The notes: generated by a model not told the origin, from the sequence alone. 51,663 bases of DNA from Thermostichus sp047462415 (GCF_047462415.1 NZ_JANSJE010000021.1:1-51663); one strand, 5' to 3'. Numbered from the stretch's first letter, positions 32,809-41,631 are shown. Numbers and translations are program-made.

Positions 32809-32856
32809 TTGTTTAAACTCCGTCAGATTTTGTCTATAATTGAGTCGGCAGGCCTG
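32809..32856 (+). promoter_or_regulatory. Promoter with consensus TATAAT and overlapping palindrome
   Basis: A perfect TATAAT sits at 32835-32840. The best -35 candidates are TTGTTT at 32809 (20-base spacer) or TTTAAA at 32812 (17). The predicted start falls near 32848, on the palindrome CAGGCCTG (32849-32856), a possible operator. No annotated gene begins within 230 bases, so its transcript is either a small RNA or a long leader. Confidence 0.5.
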
Positions 32857-33081
32857 ACAGCTTTTTCCACCTTCAGGAGAGTTCTGCAGCCAAGCAGGAT
32901 CCTAATCTATGCAAGGGATGGATCTACCTTGGCTGAGGGAGATGACGTGGTAAGAAGCTGTACCGTTTGACCTCTTGGCTGGTCTTGCTGCCTTGCTTGC
33001 AGAGGCGAGCCGGCTGAGGGTGGCTTAGGAGAGGGCTGCAAGTCAGTTCAGGAAGATGGGTGTGCTGTAGTGACGAAGGTG
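32857..33081 (+). other. Unexplained structured stretch, possible leader or small RNA
   Basis: Downstream of the TATAAT, CAGCCAAG near 32888 and CTTGGCTG near 32928 form an 8-bp stem over ~33 bases, and further short stems follow (CTGC/GCAG near 32990). I could not match it to 6S, SRP, RNase P, tmRNA or a known riboswitch. No coding frame longer than a few codons fits. Confidence 0.35.
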
Positions 33082-33219
33082 ATGGACAATAGCTTGGCGC
33101 AGCTCGACTACCGAGTGTACAGGTTGGCGCGGCTGTTGAGCGAGTATTTGAATTTGGGGGAATTGATTGCCCTGTCTGTTGGCTCTCTGCAGGAGGGGCG
33201 TTCTCGCAATGGAGATTAG
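33082..33219 (+). CDS. Possible 45-residue small protein
   Basis: ATG at 33082 (a GTG at 33070 adds four residues) to a TAG at 33217-33219. The product begins MDNSLAQLDYRVYRLARLLS and continues as amphipathic helix with well-spaced leucines, which looks like real protein. No homologue is known to me, and the ribosome site is weak (AAGG). It lies 82 bases before the MFS gene in the same direction and could be a leader peptide. Confidence 0.4.
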   Translation: MDNSLAQLDYRVYRLARLLSEYLNLGELIALSVGSLQEGRSRNGD

Positions 33220-33300
33220 GCTGGGCCTGATCTACCCGGGCGCTGGCGTCGGCAAGCGGGATCCCGTAGCCTAGGTAATTTGTCCTCCGTTACAGCCCCT

Positions 33301-34560
33301 ATGCGGATCCCTTCCTGGTGGCCGAAGCTCAGTTTTCAGGTCTGGCTGATCTTCATCGGTCGGCTGCTTTCCCAAACCGGAACCGGCTTTACCCTGTTTT
33401 ATGCCACCCTCTTTTTTGTCAATCGGGTAGGGCTGACCGCCACCCAAGTGGGCTTGGGGCTGGGCGTTATGGCTTTTGCCGGGGTGTTTGGCCGCATCCT
33501 GGGCGGCTCGATGGCCGATGGTTCTTGGGGGCGCCGCTCCACGTTGATCCTCTCGCTGTCTATTTCTGCCGTGGGATCCTTTGGGTTTGCGCTCTCCTAC
33601 GAGTTCTGGAGTTTTGCCTTGGCCAACGTGGCGGCAGGTTTGGGGCAAGGGTTATACTGGCCGCCTGCAGAAGCGATTGTAGCGGATCTAACCACGCGCG
33701 AGCAGCGCAACGAAGCCTACGCTCTCAACCGCCTGGGGGATAGCCTGGGTCTCAGCCTTGGGGTGGCTATGGCCAGCACGCTGGTGGCTCTGACGGGGGC
33801 CTATCGGCTCTTGTTTGTAATCGATGGTGTTACTTTTCTAATCTTTTTGGCGGTGCTCTGGTTTTTCATCCGGGAAACCCGGGCCACCTGTTCGGCGACA
33901 GAGCCTGTGTTAGCAGGTTGGAAAACCGCCCTTGGGGATCGCTCTCTCTTGGTGTTTGGCCTGTCGAATATCCTGTTCACCACTTACATCGCTCAGCTCA
34001 GCAGCAGCATGCCCCTCTACTTCCGCAATCGGGTAGGGATCCCAGAGGTGCAAATCGGCATTCTGTTTGCCTTACATGGGGCTCTGATTGCTCTGCTGCA
34101 GATGCCGGTGGCCCGTTGGCTAAACCGCCGCACGCGCGTCCAAGGGTTGCAGGGATCCGCCCTAATGTGGGGGGTGGGATTTCTCCTGGTTTGGCTCAGC
34201 GGCCTGGCGGCAGGGCTGGGAACCGGGCCGGCTTTGGGGGTGGCGGCCTTGGCTCTGGTGGTGCTCTCGTTGGCCTTGGTAAGCTATAACCCCTCTGCCT
34301 CTGCTTTGGTGGCGGATTTGGCGCCGGATCACTTGCGGGGGGTGTATCTGTCGGTCAACTCCCTCTGTTGGGCGGCAGGGTTTGCCGTTGGCCCCATGAT
34401 TGGGGGGATGGCCTTGGACTTGCCGCAACCGTGGGCCAGCGGGTTGTGGGTCCTTTGGGTGATCAGCGTCGGCATGGTTTTGGGCATCCTCAACTTTCTT
34501 AATCGCATTCTGCCCTGCCAGGTGAATAGAGCCACAGCGCCTCTGATCGTGGAGCCCTAA
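33301..34560 (+). CDS. Major facilitator superfamily transporter
   Basis: 419 residues with about twelve membrane helices. The loop between helices 2 and 3 reads GRILGGSMADGSWGRRSTL, an MFS motif A variant (G-x-L-x-D-x-x-G-R-R). The two halves are separated by a soluble loop around residue 195-215. The family exports drugs or small metabolites; substrate unknown. ATG at 33301; a TTG at 33280 would add seven residues. It stands alone behind a 575-base gap. Confidence 0.9.
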   Translation: MRIPSWWPKLSFQVWLIFIGRLLSQTGTGFTLFYATLFFVNRVGLTATQVGLGLGVMAFAGVFGRILGGSMADGSWGRRSTLILSLSISAVGSFGFALSYEFWSFALANVAAGLGQGLYWPPAEAIVADLTTREQRNEAYALNRLGDSLGLSLGVAMASTLVALTGAYRLLFVIDGVTFLIFLAVLWFFIRETRATCSATEPVLAGWKTALGDRSLLVFGLSNILFTTYIAQLSSSMPLYFRNRVGIPEVQIGILFALHGALIALLQMPVARWLNRRTRVQGLQGSALMWGVGFLLVWLSGLAAGLGTGPALGVAALALVVLSLALVSYNPSASALVADLAPDHLRGVYLSVNSLCWAAGFAVGPMIGGMALDLPQPWASGLWVLWVISVGMVLGILNFLNRILPCQVNRATAPLIVEP

Positions 34561-34721
34561 AGCGCAGAAAAGAAGCGGATCTGGGGAGCCCGGCTTGGCC
34601 AGTAGCTTGTTAGGATCAATCCGTCCTCAAAGATGGGTCTTGAGACCCAGTTTTTTGGGTGAGGATGCCGAACAGGAGGGCTGGTTCCACAATCTGGTCT
34701 CAACGGTGGAGGATCTGAATC

Positions 34722-35090
34722 GTGAGCTTGATTGGCAACATCATTTGGCTCATCTTCGGGGGCTTGCTGACAGGTTTGGGCTATATCTTGGGAGGACTGA
34801 GCCTCTGCCTGACGATCATCGGCATTCCTTTTGGCTGGCAGAGCATCAAACTGGGGTTTGCAGTGCTGGCCCCTTTTGGGAAAGAAGTGGTGGAGTATCC
34901 CGATGCCAACAGCCCGCTGCTGCTGATCTTTAACGTTATCTGGCTATTGCTGTTCGGCTGGCCGCTGGTGCTTAACCATCTCTTCTGGGCTCTGATTCTG
35001 GCCATCACCATTGTCGGGATCCCTTTTGCAAAACAACACATGAAGTTAATTATTTTGTCCTTGTTGCCCTTTGGCCGAGATCTGCGCTGA
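34722..35090 (+). CDS. YccF-domain membrane protein
   Basis: 122 residues, GTG start at 34722. Two internally related halves, each with IIWLIFGG/VIWLLLFGWPL, a hydrophobic helix and TIIGIPFGWQ / TIVGIPFAKQ followed by K-L and PFG. This duplicated pattern is typical of YccF (DUF307) inner-membrane proteins. Function is not established. It follows the MFS gene by 161 bases. Confidence 0.88.
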   Translation: MSLIGNIIWLIFGGLLTGLGYILGGLSLCLTIIGIPFGWQSIKLGFAVLAPFGKEVVEYPDANSPLLLIFNVIWLLLFGWPLVLNHLFWALILAITIVGIPFAKQHMKLIILSLLPFGRDLR

Positions 35091-35173
35091 GGAAGTGGGT
35101 GGACTTGGGATCTCGCCTTTTGATTTCCGAAGACTTCGCCAAGCTGACGGTAGGGGCGGACGCAGACTATGGG

Positions 35174-36235
35174 TCATCCTGCCGCCAAAATCGCCTCCAA
35201 CAAGGGATCCGCCCCAAAGCGCACCACATCGGTACAGGGCCGTCCGGTCTCGGCTTGCACCTGGCGGATCTGCTGCAGCGCCGCTTCTTCCTCCCAGCCG
35301 AAGGTATTGAGGGCAATCCCCACCACCGGCACGGGGGCAAAGGCGCCAGCAGCCATGGCCACCTGTTCGTACAGCTCGATCACCTTGGACAAAGGTGGGA
35401 TGGGCACGTAGTCCATCCCTTTGATATGGGTCTGGCCGGCTCGGTGGACCAAGATCAAATGGGTGGGCTGGGATCCCCGCAGCAGGGGCAAGGTCGCTGT
35501 AGAGGCGGGGTTGAGCAGGGATCCCTGGCCTTCGAGGTGCAAAATGTCGTGGTCAAAGCCAGAGCGCAGCACCAGTTGCTCCACCGCTCCGCTGGCGTAG
35601 TCCACCCGCACCGCATCCAACGGGATCCCCTCGCCGCTGATGAGGATCCCGGTTTGTCCGGTGGCCAAAAAGCGGGAGCGCAGTCCCCGTCTCAGGCTGG
35701 CCCGGTGCAGCTCCAGGCTGGCGGACATTTTGCCCACGCTCATGTCGGTGCCCACCGTCAACACCCGTTTGCAGGGCAAGGTGCGGGCCAAAGCTTTTCC
35801 CACCGACAGGTTGGGGGGTTCGCGGCGAATGTCCCAGATCCAGGCTCCCGGCTGCAGCCACTGCCGCAACTGGGGATCCTCGGCCAGAGGCGTGTGGAGA
35901 CCGTTCACCAGAGATAGGCCGGCTTGCAGGGCTTGGCGCAACTCCTCCCGCCAGGCTTGTGGCAACTGGCCGCCCGAAGGGGCAATCCCGATCACGAGCA
36001 CTTCAGGCCGGTAGGCCAGCGCCTCCGCCACCGAGGCCACAATGGGAATGGCTTTGGCGATGCCGGTCAGATGAACCAGGGATCCCCCCGCCTGCTCCCG
36101 GTCGATCACCGCCACCACCGGGAAAGGCCCGTATCGCAGCAGCCCCAAGCCCGTTTTGCCGTGCTCCCCCAGCAGGCCACCGTGGAGCAGGATGGCCACC
36201 CGAGTTTGGCTGGATAGGGATCCCGGCTTTCCCAT
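35174..36235 (-). CDS. DUF1611 protein (DgcN-like, partner of dipeptide epimerase)
   Basis: 353 residues. N-terminal Rossmann-like half (VAILLHGGLLGEHGKTGLGLLRYG), C-terminal P-loop-like half with GTDMSVGKMSAS (162-173) and a conserved HLEGQGSLLNPAS block. DUF1611 proteins are often encoded with enolase-superfamily epimerases. In marine bacteria one such pair (DgcN/DgcA) acetylates D-glutamate and racemises the product; whether that holds here is inference. The ATG overlaps the epimerase stop as TAATG, so the two are translationally coupled. Confidence 0.82.
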   Translation of the reverse strand: MGKPGSLSSQTRVAILLHGGLLGEHGKTGLGLLRYGPFPVVAVIDREQAGGSLVHLTGIAKAIPIVASVAEALAYRPEVLVIGIAPSGGQLPQAWREELRQALQAGLSLVNGLHTPLAEDPQLRQWLQPGAWIWDIRREPPNLSVGKALARTLPCKRVLTVGTDMSVGKMSASLELHRASLRRGLRSRFLATGQTGILISGEGIPLDAVRVDYASGAVEQLVLRSGFDHDILHLEGQGSLLNPASTATLPLLRGSQPTHLILVHRAGQTHIKGMDYVPIPPLSKVIELYEQVAMAAGAFAPVPVVGIALNTFGWEEEAALQQIRQVQAETGRPCTDVVRFGADPLLEAILAAG

Positions 36236-37287
36236 TACTCCTCCCGCAGCTCTACCCCCAAGCCCGGTCGGTCGGTGGGGATGAGACGGCCCTCCTGCAG
36301 GACGGCCCCGACGAAGGGATCCTCGACAAGATTGAGGTGGCTGTCCAAATCCAGATAATCCGCCAGTGGGGCCAAGTGGGCCGCCGCCGTATTCCCCAGA
36401 GCCGTGTTGCTGTAGCAGCCCAGCATCACCTGCAGCCCGTAAGATTTGGCCGTGTGGATCATGCGCCAGGCTTCGCTGAGGCCCCCACATTTCATCAGCT
36501 TGATGTTGATGCCGTGGACGCGATCCGCCAGGGCAGGAATATCGCGGCTGTCGCAGCAGCTCTCATCCACAAAGATGGGCAGCTTCGACTCGTGCCAGAG
36601 GGTGATCAGCTTCGCCTCCTGCCCCCTCTCCAAAGGCTGCTCTAGGTAGCTCACCCCTTGCCCCGCCAGCCAGTTGCTCATGCTCAAGCTCTGCTCCACC
36701 GTCCAAGCCCCGTTGGCATCCACTGTAATCAAGGATCCCAGCGGGATCACCTCTTGCACAGCAATCAGCATGTTCTGATCCGCCCTCAGCCCCAAGTTGC
36801 TACCCAGCTTGATCTTAAAGGCCCGCGCTTGGGTCTGTTCCATCCAGGCCAAGGCCCGCTGGCGGGCCGCTTGAGGGGTGGAAATGCCAATGGTCAACGT
36901 GGTGGACGGAATGCGGGAGCGATCCAGCCCCCACAACTGCCACAGGGGCTTCTCCAGTCGTTTGCCCATCCAATCGTGCAGAGCCATATCCACCGCCGCC
37001 CGCGCCGCCGACGGGATCCCGGCCTGCAGCAACTGAGCCTCGATTTGCTGGCGCTCCCAGGGGGAGTGGCGCCTCAGGATCCCTTTGGCCACATCTAGGC
37101 CCATGAGGATATCGTCCAGGGACTGGTGGCAGTCGTCGCCTAGCGAGAAGGGACAAGCCTCTCCCCACCCTTCAATCCCCTCTTCCTCGATCCGCACCCA
37201 CGCCAGCGCAGCCTCACTGTAGGTACCTCGGCTGATGGTCAGGGCATAGCGCTTGTGAACGGTGAAAGCTTCAACATAAAACCGCAT
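36235..37287 (-). CDS. Dipeptide epimerase (enolase superfamily, L-Ala-D/L-Glu epimerase-like)
   Basis: 350 residues. Muconate-lactonizing subgroup fold with all catalytic positions: KIK (K158, K160), metal ligands D190 (TVDANGAW), E216 (YLEQPL) and D241 (FVDES), and K263 in NIKLMKCGG. These fit L-Ala-D/L-Glu epimerase, which processes murein peptides, or an N-acyl glutamate racemase. The ATG at 37287 follows GGAG with six-base spacing; an ATG two codons earlier is possible. Coupled to the DUF1611 gene downstream. Confidence 0.88.
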   Translation of the reverse strand: MRFYVEAFTVHKRYALTISRGTYSEAALAWVRIEEEGIEGWGEACPFSLGDDCHQSLDDILMGLDVAKGILRRHSPWERQQIEAQLLQAGIPSAARAAVDMALHDWMGKRLEKPLWQLWGLDRSRIPSTTLTIGISTPQAARQRALAWMEQTQARAFKIKLGSNLGLRADQNMLIAVQEVIPLGSLITVDANGAWTVEQSLSMSNWLAGQGVSYLEQPLERGQEAKLITLWHESKLPIFVDESCCDSRDIPALADRVHGINIKLMKCGGLSEAWRMIHTAKSYGLQVMLGCYSNTALGNTAAAHLAPLADYLDLDSHLNLVEDPFVGAVLQEGRLIPTDRPGLGVELREE

Positions 37288-37397
37288 GGGCATCTCCAGA
37301 GGAGAGAAAGCTTTGAGGGGCAATTCCATTCGAGCTTAGCTCGGTTCCCACCGCCCCCTAGCTCAGAAAAAAAGTTATCCCCTGCCCTGTCCGCTGT

Positions 37398-37628
37398 CTA
37401 TGGTGGAGGGCCCGCCTTTACTACTGCGACAAACCCAACACCTGTCTCATCTCCAATGGCTTTGCCGCCATGGGCATCGCCATTGCGGGGGCTTTGGCCG
37501 CCAAATTGGTACATCCTGACCGCCACATCGTGGCCGTGACTGGAGATGGCAGCTACGGGTTGATCGGGTGGCAGCAGTATGGCGTCAAGCTGGCGGAGAG
37601 CATGGGGCTCAAAGGCTACCCTGTCTCA
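37398..37628 (+). pseudogene. Remnant of an acetolactate-synthase-like (TPP enzyme) gene
   Basis: The + frame encodes YYCDKPNTCLISNGFAAMG, then IAGALAAKLVHPDRHIVAVTGDG, then SYGLIGWQQYG and VKLAESMGLKGYPVS. These are four blocks of the C-terminal TPP-binding domain of AlsS-type acetolactate synthase, in correct order but with the intervening ~30 and ~15 residues missing. The first junction joins two GDG/DGS codon runs, which suggests deletion between short repeats. Both ends are gone, and the 3' end overlaps pheA's stop. No functional product is expected. Confidence 0.8.
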
Positions 37629-38587
37629 GAGAGCAGGGCTCCTGCTGCTTGGGATAGACCACCCTGTTTGCAGAGGTCATGCACGGGGTAGCTGCCGAAG
37701 AGCTTCAAAGTTTCCGCAATCGCTTCCAGCGCCGCAATCACCTCTGCATCCAGATAGGGCTGGCCGACCGGATTCTCCAGATCGACAAAAAAGACATAAG
37801 TCCCCGCCGATTTTTTGGTGGGGCGCGATTCAATACGCGACATGTTCAAGCCCCGCTCCGCAAAGACTTGCAGCGGCTTCAGCAGCGCCCCCGGCACATT
37901 GTGGGGCAGGCTGAAGGCCAAGGAAGTGTGGGATCCTCCAGGGGAAGCGGGCGCCCCATCCTGTCGATCTGAAGGCGAAAGCGGCCCACGGCCCACCACC
38001 CAAAAGCGGGTGCAATTGTCGGGGTGATCGTTGATTGGGCAGGCCAAGACCGGCAATTGGTAGAGGGTGGCAGCTCGTTCTGAGGCAATGACGGCGGCGC
38101 CGGGCTGCTGCAGGCGATCCAATTCTTCGGTGGTGGAGCGGGTTGGGATCAGCGTGGCTTGAGGCAAATGGGCTCTCAGCCACGCCTGACATTGGGCCAA
38201 AGCCTGCGGGTGGGAATAGACCTGCTCAATGTGCTGCAACTGCGAGGCACGTCCGATGAGGGCATGGCGAATCGGTAGGATCAGCGCCTGGCGGATGCTC
38301 AGCCCCTCCAGTTGCCAGAGGGCGTCCAAGGTCATGGAAACGCCGCCCTCTACCGAGTTTTCCACCGGCACCACCGCCCAGGGTTGCTGGCCGGCAGCTA
38401 CCGCCTCCAAACAAGCGCTGATCGTCGGATAGGGCACCAAGGGATGGGATCCCTGGCTGTGCAGGTGAGGCTGCTCGGGGCAGGCCAGCAAAGCAGCCAG
38501 CTCCGTGTAGGTTCCGGCAGGGCCGAGAAAGGCCACCGGCGAAGCGGAAACGGTCACGTCAGCAGTGGGTAGCACTGTCGGGGGCAT
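37616..38587 (-). CDS. pheA: Prephenate dehydratase
   Basis: 323 residues. Converts prephenate to phenylpyruvate for phenylalanine synthesis. Catalytic domain: FLGPAGTYTE (20-29), VVPVENSVEGGV (72-83), and the TRF motif (193-195) in NCTRFWVV. ACT regulatory domain (~215-295) with the ESRP phenylalanine-binding motif in MSRIESRPTK, so feedback control is expected. ATG at 38587. The last ~12 residues run into the acetolactate-synthase remnant and may be a replaced tail. It begins 8 bases after comFB's stop. Confidence 0.95.
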   Translation of the reverse strand: MPPTVLPTADVTVSASPVAFLGPAGTYTELAALLACPEQPHLHSQGSHPLVPYPTISACLEAVAAGQQPWAVVPVENSVEGGVSMTLDALWQLEGLSIRQALILPIRHALIGRASQLQHIEQVYSHPQALAQCQAWLRAHLPQATLIPTRSTTEELDRLQQPGAAVIASERAATLYQLPVLACPINDHPDNCTRFWVVGRGPLSPSDRQDGAPASPGGSHTSLAFSLPHNVPGALLKPLQVFAERGLNMSRIESRPTKKSAGTYVFFVDLENPVGQPYLDAEVIAALEAIAETLKLFGSYPVHDLCKQGGLSQAAGALLSETG

Positions 38588-38595
38588 TCCTGCAA

Positions 38596-38964
38596 TCAAT
38601 TGTCGCTGGGGGCCAGCTCTAACTCGGTCGCGTCAGCGGTCTGGACGAGCAGCAGAGGACAGTCAGGTTCTGGGCAACGGGGATTGGCCGCCACCTTTTC
38701 CATGGCCTTCACCACCTCCAACCGGATCAGCCTCTGCAACTCCTGATCCGCTTGAATGGCTTCCAAAGTGTGAAGAGAGCCATGAAAACTGGTGGCGTAG
38801 CGAGGCTGGAGATTGTTCAAGGCCAGGGCGGCAGCATCGTGACAGAATCTCTCGCAGAAGCAGTAGCGCTGCTGGCTTTCCAGGAGGAGCATCTCGTTTA
38901 TGGCTTCGAGGACGGCCCGCTCCATTTGATTTTCCAGCCTCCTCAGGGGTTTGCGTGTCTCCAT
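38596..38964 (-). CDS. ComFB-like protein
   Basis: 122 residues. Pattern LENQMERAVLEAINEML, CFCERFCHDAAALALNNLQPRY and a C-terminal cysteine pair (NPRCPEPDC) match the late-competence ComFB family. In some cyanobacteria a ComFB protein has been reported to bind cyclic di-nucleotides and affect motility and natural competence. The ATG at 38964 follows a perfect AAGGAGG; the longer in-frame reading is ignored. It sits directly upstream of pheA on the same strand, so the two are probably co-transcribed. Confidence 0.82.
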   Translation of the reverse strand: METRKPLRRLENQMERAVLEAINEMLLLESQQRYCFCERFCHDAAALALNNLQPRYATSFHGSLHTLEAIQADQELQRLIRLEVVKAMEKVAANPRCPEPDCPLLLVQTADATELELAPSDN

Positions 38965-39067
38965 GGCTGCCTCCTTGTAGCTTCCCTTACCGATGGCGAA
39001 TTCCCCTTTAAGCGGGATCTGGCCAGCCGGAGTCTCTAGCGACCTCCTATCCTCTAGGGTACCCAGC

Positions 39068-40342
39068 TCAGCAAACAATGTTGGTGCTGGCAGCCTCTCC
39101 ATTGACCAACACTCTCGGCAGACGAGCAGAAAGCCCACACAGCAGTTCGTAGGCAATGGTGCCCGCCTGGTCAGCCCAATCCTGCACAGACAAACCCATA
39201 TTTGCCAGCTTGGGGCCCAGCAGCTCCACCACGTCCCCCACCTGTATATCCGGCCTCTCGGTGACATCCCACATACATTGATCCATTGTGATCGTGCCCA
39301 CCTGTTGGATCAGGCCGCCGCGCACCCATCCTCGCAGCCAGCCGGAAAGCCGCCGTGGGATCCCGTCCGCATAGCCGATGGCCAGAGTGGCAATGCGACT
39401 GGGGCGAGAGGTGATGTAGCGATGTCCGTAGCTCACGCCGGTTTGGGCGGGCACGGTTTGAATGTGGGTCAGCCGCGCCTTGAGACGCAAGATCGGCTGT
39501 AAACCCGGCACCGGCAGGTGGGGAGCAGGCGACAAGCCATAGAGGACCAACCCCAACCGCACGCGGGAGTAGTGAAGACGGGCCAGAGCGCCGGCGGAGT
39601 TATCCAGATGCAACGGTGGCAAGGGATCCCCGGCTTGGCGAATCTGTTCCACCACCTGGGCAAAGCGGGCGTGCTGCTGTTCCATGGCCGGAGAATGGGG
39701 CTCGTCTGCCGTCGCCAAATGGGAAAACAGGCTACAGCCCGCCAGCTCCGGGATCCGACAAATCTGCCCCCACACGGCTGCGGCTTCGCTCCAGGGGATC
39801 CCCAAACGAGTCATGCCCGTATCTACATTGACATGCACCGGGACGGGTCGCCCGGCCCAGCGGGCCACCTGGCGCATCAGGGGGATTTGCTCGGCGCGGG
39901 TAAGGCTGACCTCCAGCCGAGCTGCCATGGCCTGCTGCAGCTCCGCCCAGGTGTTCAAAGCTCCCAAGACCAAAATCGGAGCCTGCAGCCCCATTTGCCG
40001 CAACTCGATCCCTTCCGCTAGGGTGGCCACACACAGCCCTTTGACGCCGGCAGCAACGGCCACAGGAGCCACCAAGTGGGCCCCATGCCCGTAGGCGTTG
40101 GCCTTGACCACTGCCCAGATCTCGGTATCCGGCGACAAGCGGGCCTGCAACAGCCGCAGATTTTCCCGCAACTGGGCCGCGTCGATTTCCACCCAAGCCC
40201 GACTGGTTGACAGCTCCAGGTCGATGGCGCCATCCTGCTCTGCCCCCTGGGATCCTTCCCTTAGGGCGCTCCCCTGATCCCCCCAATTGCTCCGCACTGC
40301 CTGCGGAACCGCTTCTCGATTCACCACTTCACCCCCCCACAC
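39068..40342 (-). CDS. alr: Alanine racemase
   Basis: 424 residues from the GTG at 40342; a nearer GTG (~40327) is equally possible, and the conserved domain begins only at AWVEIDAAQLREN near residue 49. PLP lysine K80 in AVVKANAYGHGA, the second base tyrosine in TGVSYGHRY near residue 310, and the C-terminal beta domain are present. Supplies D-alanine for peptidoglycan. It follows sppA with 21 bases between, and lies 2 kb from the murein-peptide-type epimerase. Confidence 0.95.
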   Translation of the reverse strand: MWGGEVVNREAVPQAVRSNWGDQGSALREGSQGAEQDGAIDLELSTSRAWVEIDAAQLRENLRLLQARLSPDTEIWAVVKANAYGHGAHLVAPVAVAAGVKGLCVATLAEGIELRQMGLQAPILVLGALNTWAELQQAMAARLEVSLTRAEQIPLMRQVARWAGRPVPVHVNVDTGMTRLGIPWSEAAAVWGQICRIPELAGCSLFSHLATADEPHSPAMEQQHARFAQVVEQIRQAGDPLPPLHLDNSAGALARLHYSRVRLGLVLYGLSPAPHLPVPGLQPILRLKARLTHIQTVPAQTGVSYGHRYITSRPSRIATLAIGYADGIPRRLSGWLRGWVRGGLIQQVGTITMDQCMWDVTERPDIQVGDVVELLGPKLANMGLSVQDWADQAGTIAYELLCGLSARLPRVLVNGEAASTNIVC

Positions 40343-40363
40343 CCAAACCGGTCGTGATTAGAT

Positions 40364-41398
40364 TTAGCGCAAAGTCCGCTCCGGCGCCATCCACAGCAGC
40401 GGCACGTCTGGGATCCCAGCAACCGCGTCGCCGGCCAACAGCCGGCTCAGCCAAGCAGCTTGCCTTTGCGGGGACAATCCCTGGCTGAGCAGTCGTCGCA
40501 GTGCCCGTTGGAAGCCATCTCCCCCACCTGCGGGCGACAAAGAGGGATCCCCGGTCATGCGCCGCAGATCCTCCACCGCTTCGGTGTATCCCCCCAAAGC
40601 ATCCACCAAGCCCACCTCCACAGCTTGCGCCCCGGTGAAGATGCGCCCATCGGCCAACTGTCGCACTCGCTCTTCGTCCAAGCTTTGTCGCCGCGCGATC
40701 ATCTCTGCGTCCAACACCTGCTCTGCCCCTTTTGCTGGCAGGTGCTGGCGTCCTTGGGCCACATCGCGAATGAACTGGTCAAGGGTGTTCTCCACCAAGC
40801 CCTGCAGAAGGCGCTGCTCTTGAGGAGTGGCGCTGCGGAAGGGAGAGAGGATGTCTTTGTACTCGCCGGTTTTGAAGGTCTGCGGCTCGATGCCGTAGTT
40901 CTCCAGCAACTTGCCAAAGCTGAGGCCGCTGATGATGACCCCTATGCTGCCGGTCAAGGTGCCGGGGTTGGCATAGATTTTGTCGGCAGCACTGGCCACG
41001 TAGTACCCCCCACTGGCAGCAATGTCCTCCAGGATGGCGACCACCGGCTTGCCGGCTTCGTGTAGAGCGGTTACGGCACGGTAAAGTTCCTGGCTGGATC
41101 CCACGGCCCCGCCCGGGCTGTTGATGCGCAGCAATACAGCCTTGACGGCGCGGTCTTGCACTGCCTCCCGCAACTGTTCCACAGGAGAGGTGGGCAGGCC
41201 TACCAAAGTCGAGCCCCGTGGACCTCCTATCGTTCCTTCCAGGGTGACCACCTCGATGCGATCTGCCCCCCGCCCCGACTCCAGGCCAAGCCGAGCCGAC
41301 TCTGAGGCAGGTCGTGTGCCGCCAACAATGGCCGCCATCAGGCAGACCACCAGCAAAGAAGCCGCCAAAATGCGGTTAAGCAGGGATTCCTCTGTCAC
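40364..41398 (-). CDS. sppA: Signal peptide peptidase SppA
   Basis: 344 residues from a GTG at 41398. One N-terminal membrane anchor (~8-28), then the serine protease domain. Nucleophile Ser129 in DIAASGGYYVAS and general base Lys181 in GEYKDILSPFR are 52 residues apart, exactly the short (67K-less) SppA layout. The family degrades remnant signal peptides in the membrane. It is followed by alr, probably in one transcript. Confidence 0.93.
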   Translation of the reverse strand: MTEESLLNRILAASLLVVCLMAAIVGGTRPASESARLGLESGRGADRIEVVTLEGTIGGPRGSTLVGLPTSPVEQLREAVQDRAVKAVLLRINSPGGAVGSSQELYRAVTALHEAGKPVVAILEDIAASGGYYVASAADKIYANPGTLTGSIGVIISGLSFGKLLENYGIEPQTFKTGEYKDILSPFRSATPQEQRLLQGLVENTLDQFIRDVAQGRQHLPAKGAEQVLDAEMIARRQSLDEERVRQLADGRIFTGAQAVEVGLVDALGGYTEAVEDLRRMTGDPSLSPAGGGDGFQRALRRLLSQGLSPQRQAAWLSRLLAGDAVAGIPDVPLLWMAPERTLR

Positions 41399-41492
41399 AA
41401 GCCCCTCAATGTCACTGACTCTGTTCTATCACCCGGCAAGCTCCTCCGGTGGTCACAAGCCGAGAGCCTGGCAGAACCCATCCACCGAGCTC

Positions 41493-41521
41493 TTGACAAG
41501 CATCCACCGCCTGTCTACGAT
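41493..41521 (+). promoter_or_regulatory. Strong sigma-70 promoter upstream of tRNA-Ala
   Basis: TTGACA (perfect -35) at 41493-41498 and TACGAT at 41516-41521 are separated by exactly 17 bases. The predicted start near 41528 is about 104 bases before the tRNA, leaving a long structured leader. Confidence 0.8.
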
Positions 41522-41527
41522 GAGTGC

Positions 41528-41622
41528 CTGGCACTTTTCACCAGCAAGCAGCTTCTTTAGGCTACACTGGTGATCTAAGAATGGTTGATAGTTGAAGGGA
41601 GAGGGCTCCCTTTTCTATCAAC
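41528..41622 (+). ncRNA. Candidate structured small RNA or tRNA leader
   Basis: Three stems in ~95 bases: GTGC/GCAC near the 5' end, CACCAG (41539-41544 area) with CTGGTG about 22 bases on, and a long terminal hairpin GTTGATAG-tt-GAAGGGA (41584-41600) pairing with TCCCTT-tt-CTATCAAC (41607-41622). The last contains CTCCCTTTT, which could act as a terminator. No protein frame is apparent. It may be an independent RNA with its own promoter and terminator, or a leader removed from the tRNA by RNase P. Confidence 0.5.
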
Positions 41623-41631
41623 TGAAAACCT

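Noticed and set aside
32857..33081. 6S, SRP, RNase P or tmRNA gene
   Set aside because: None of the hallmark conserved strings of these RNAs is present.
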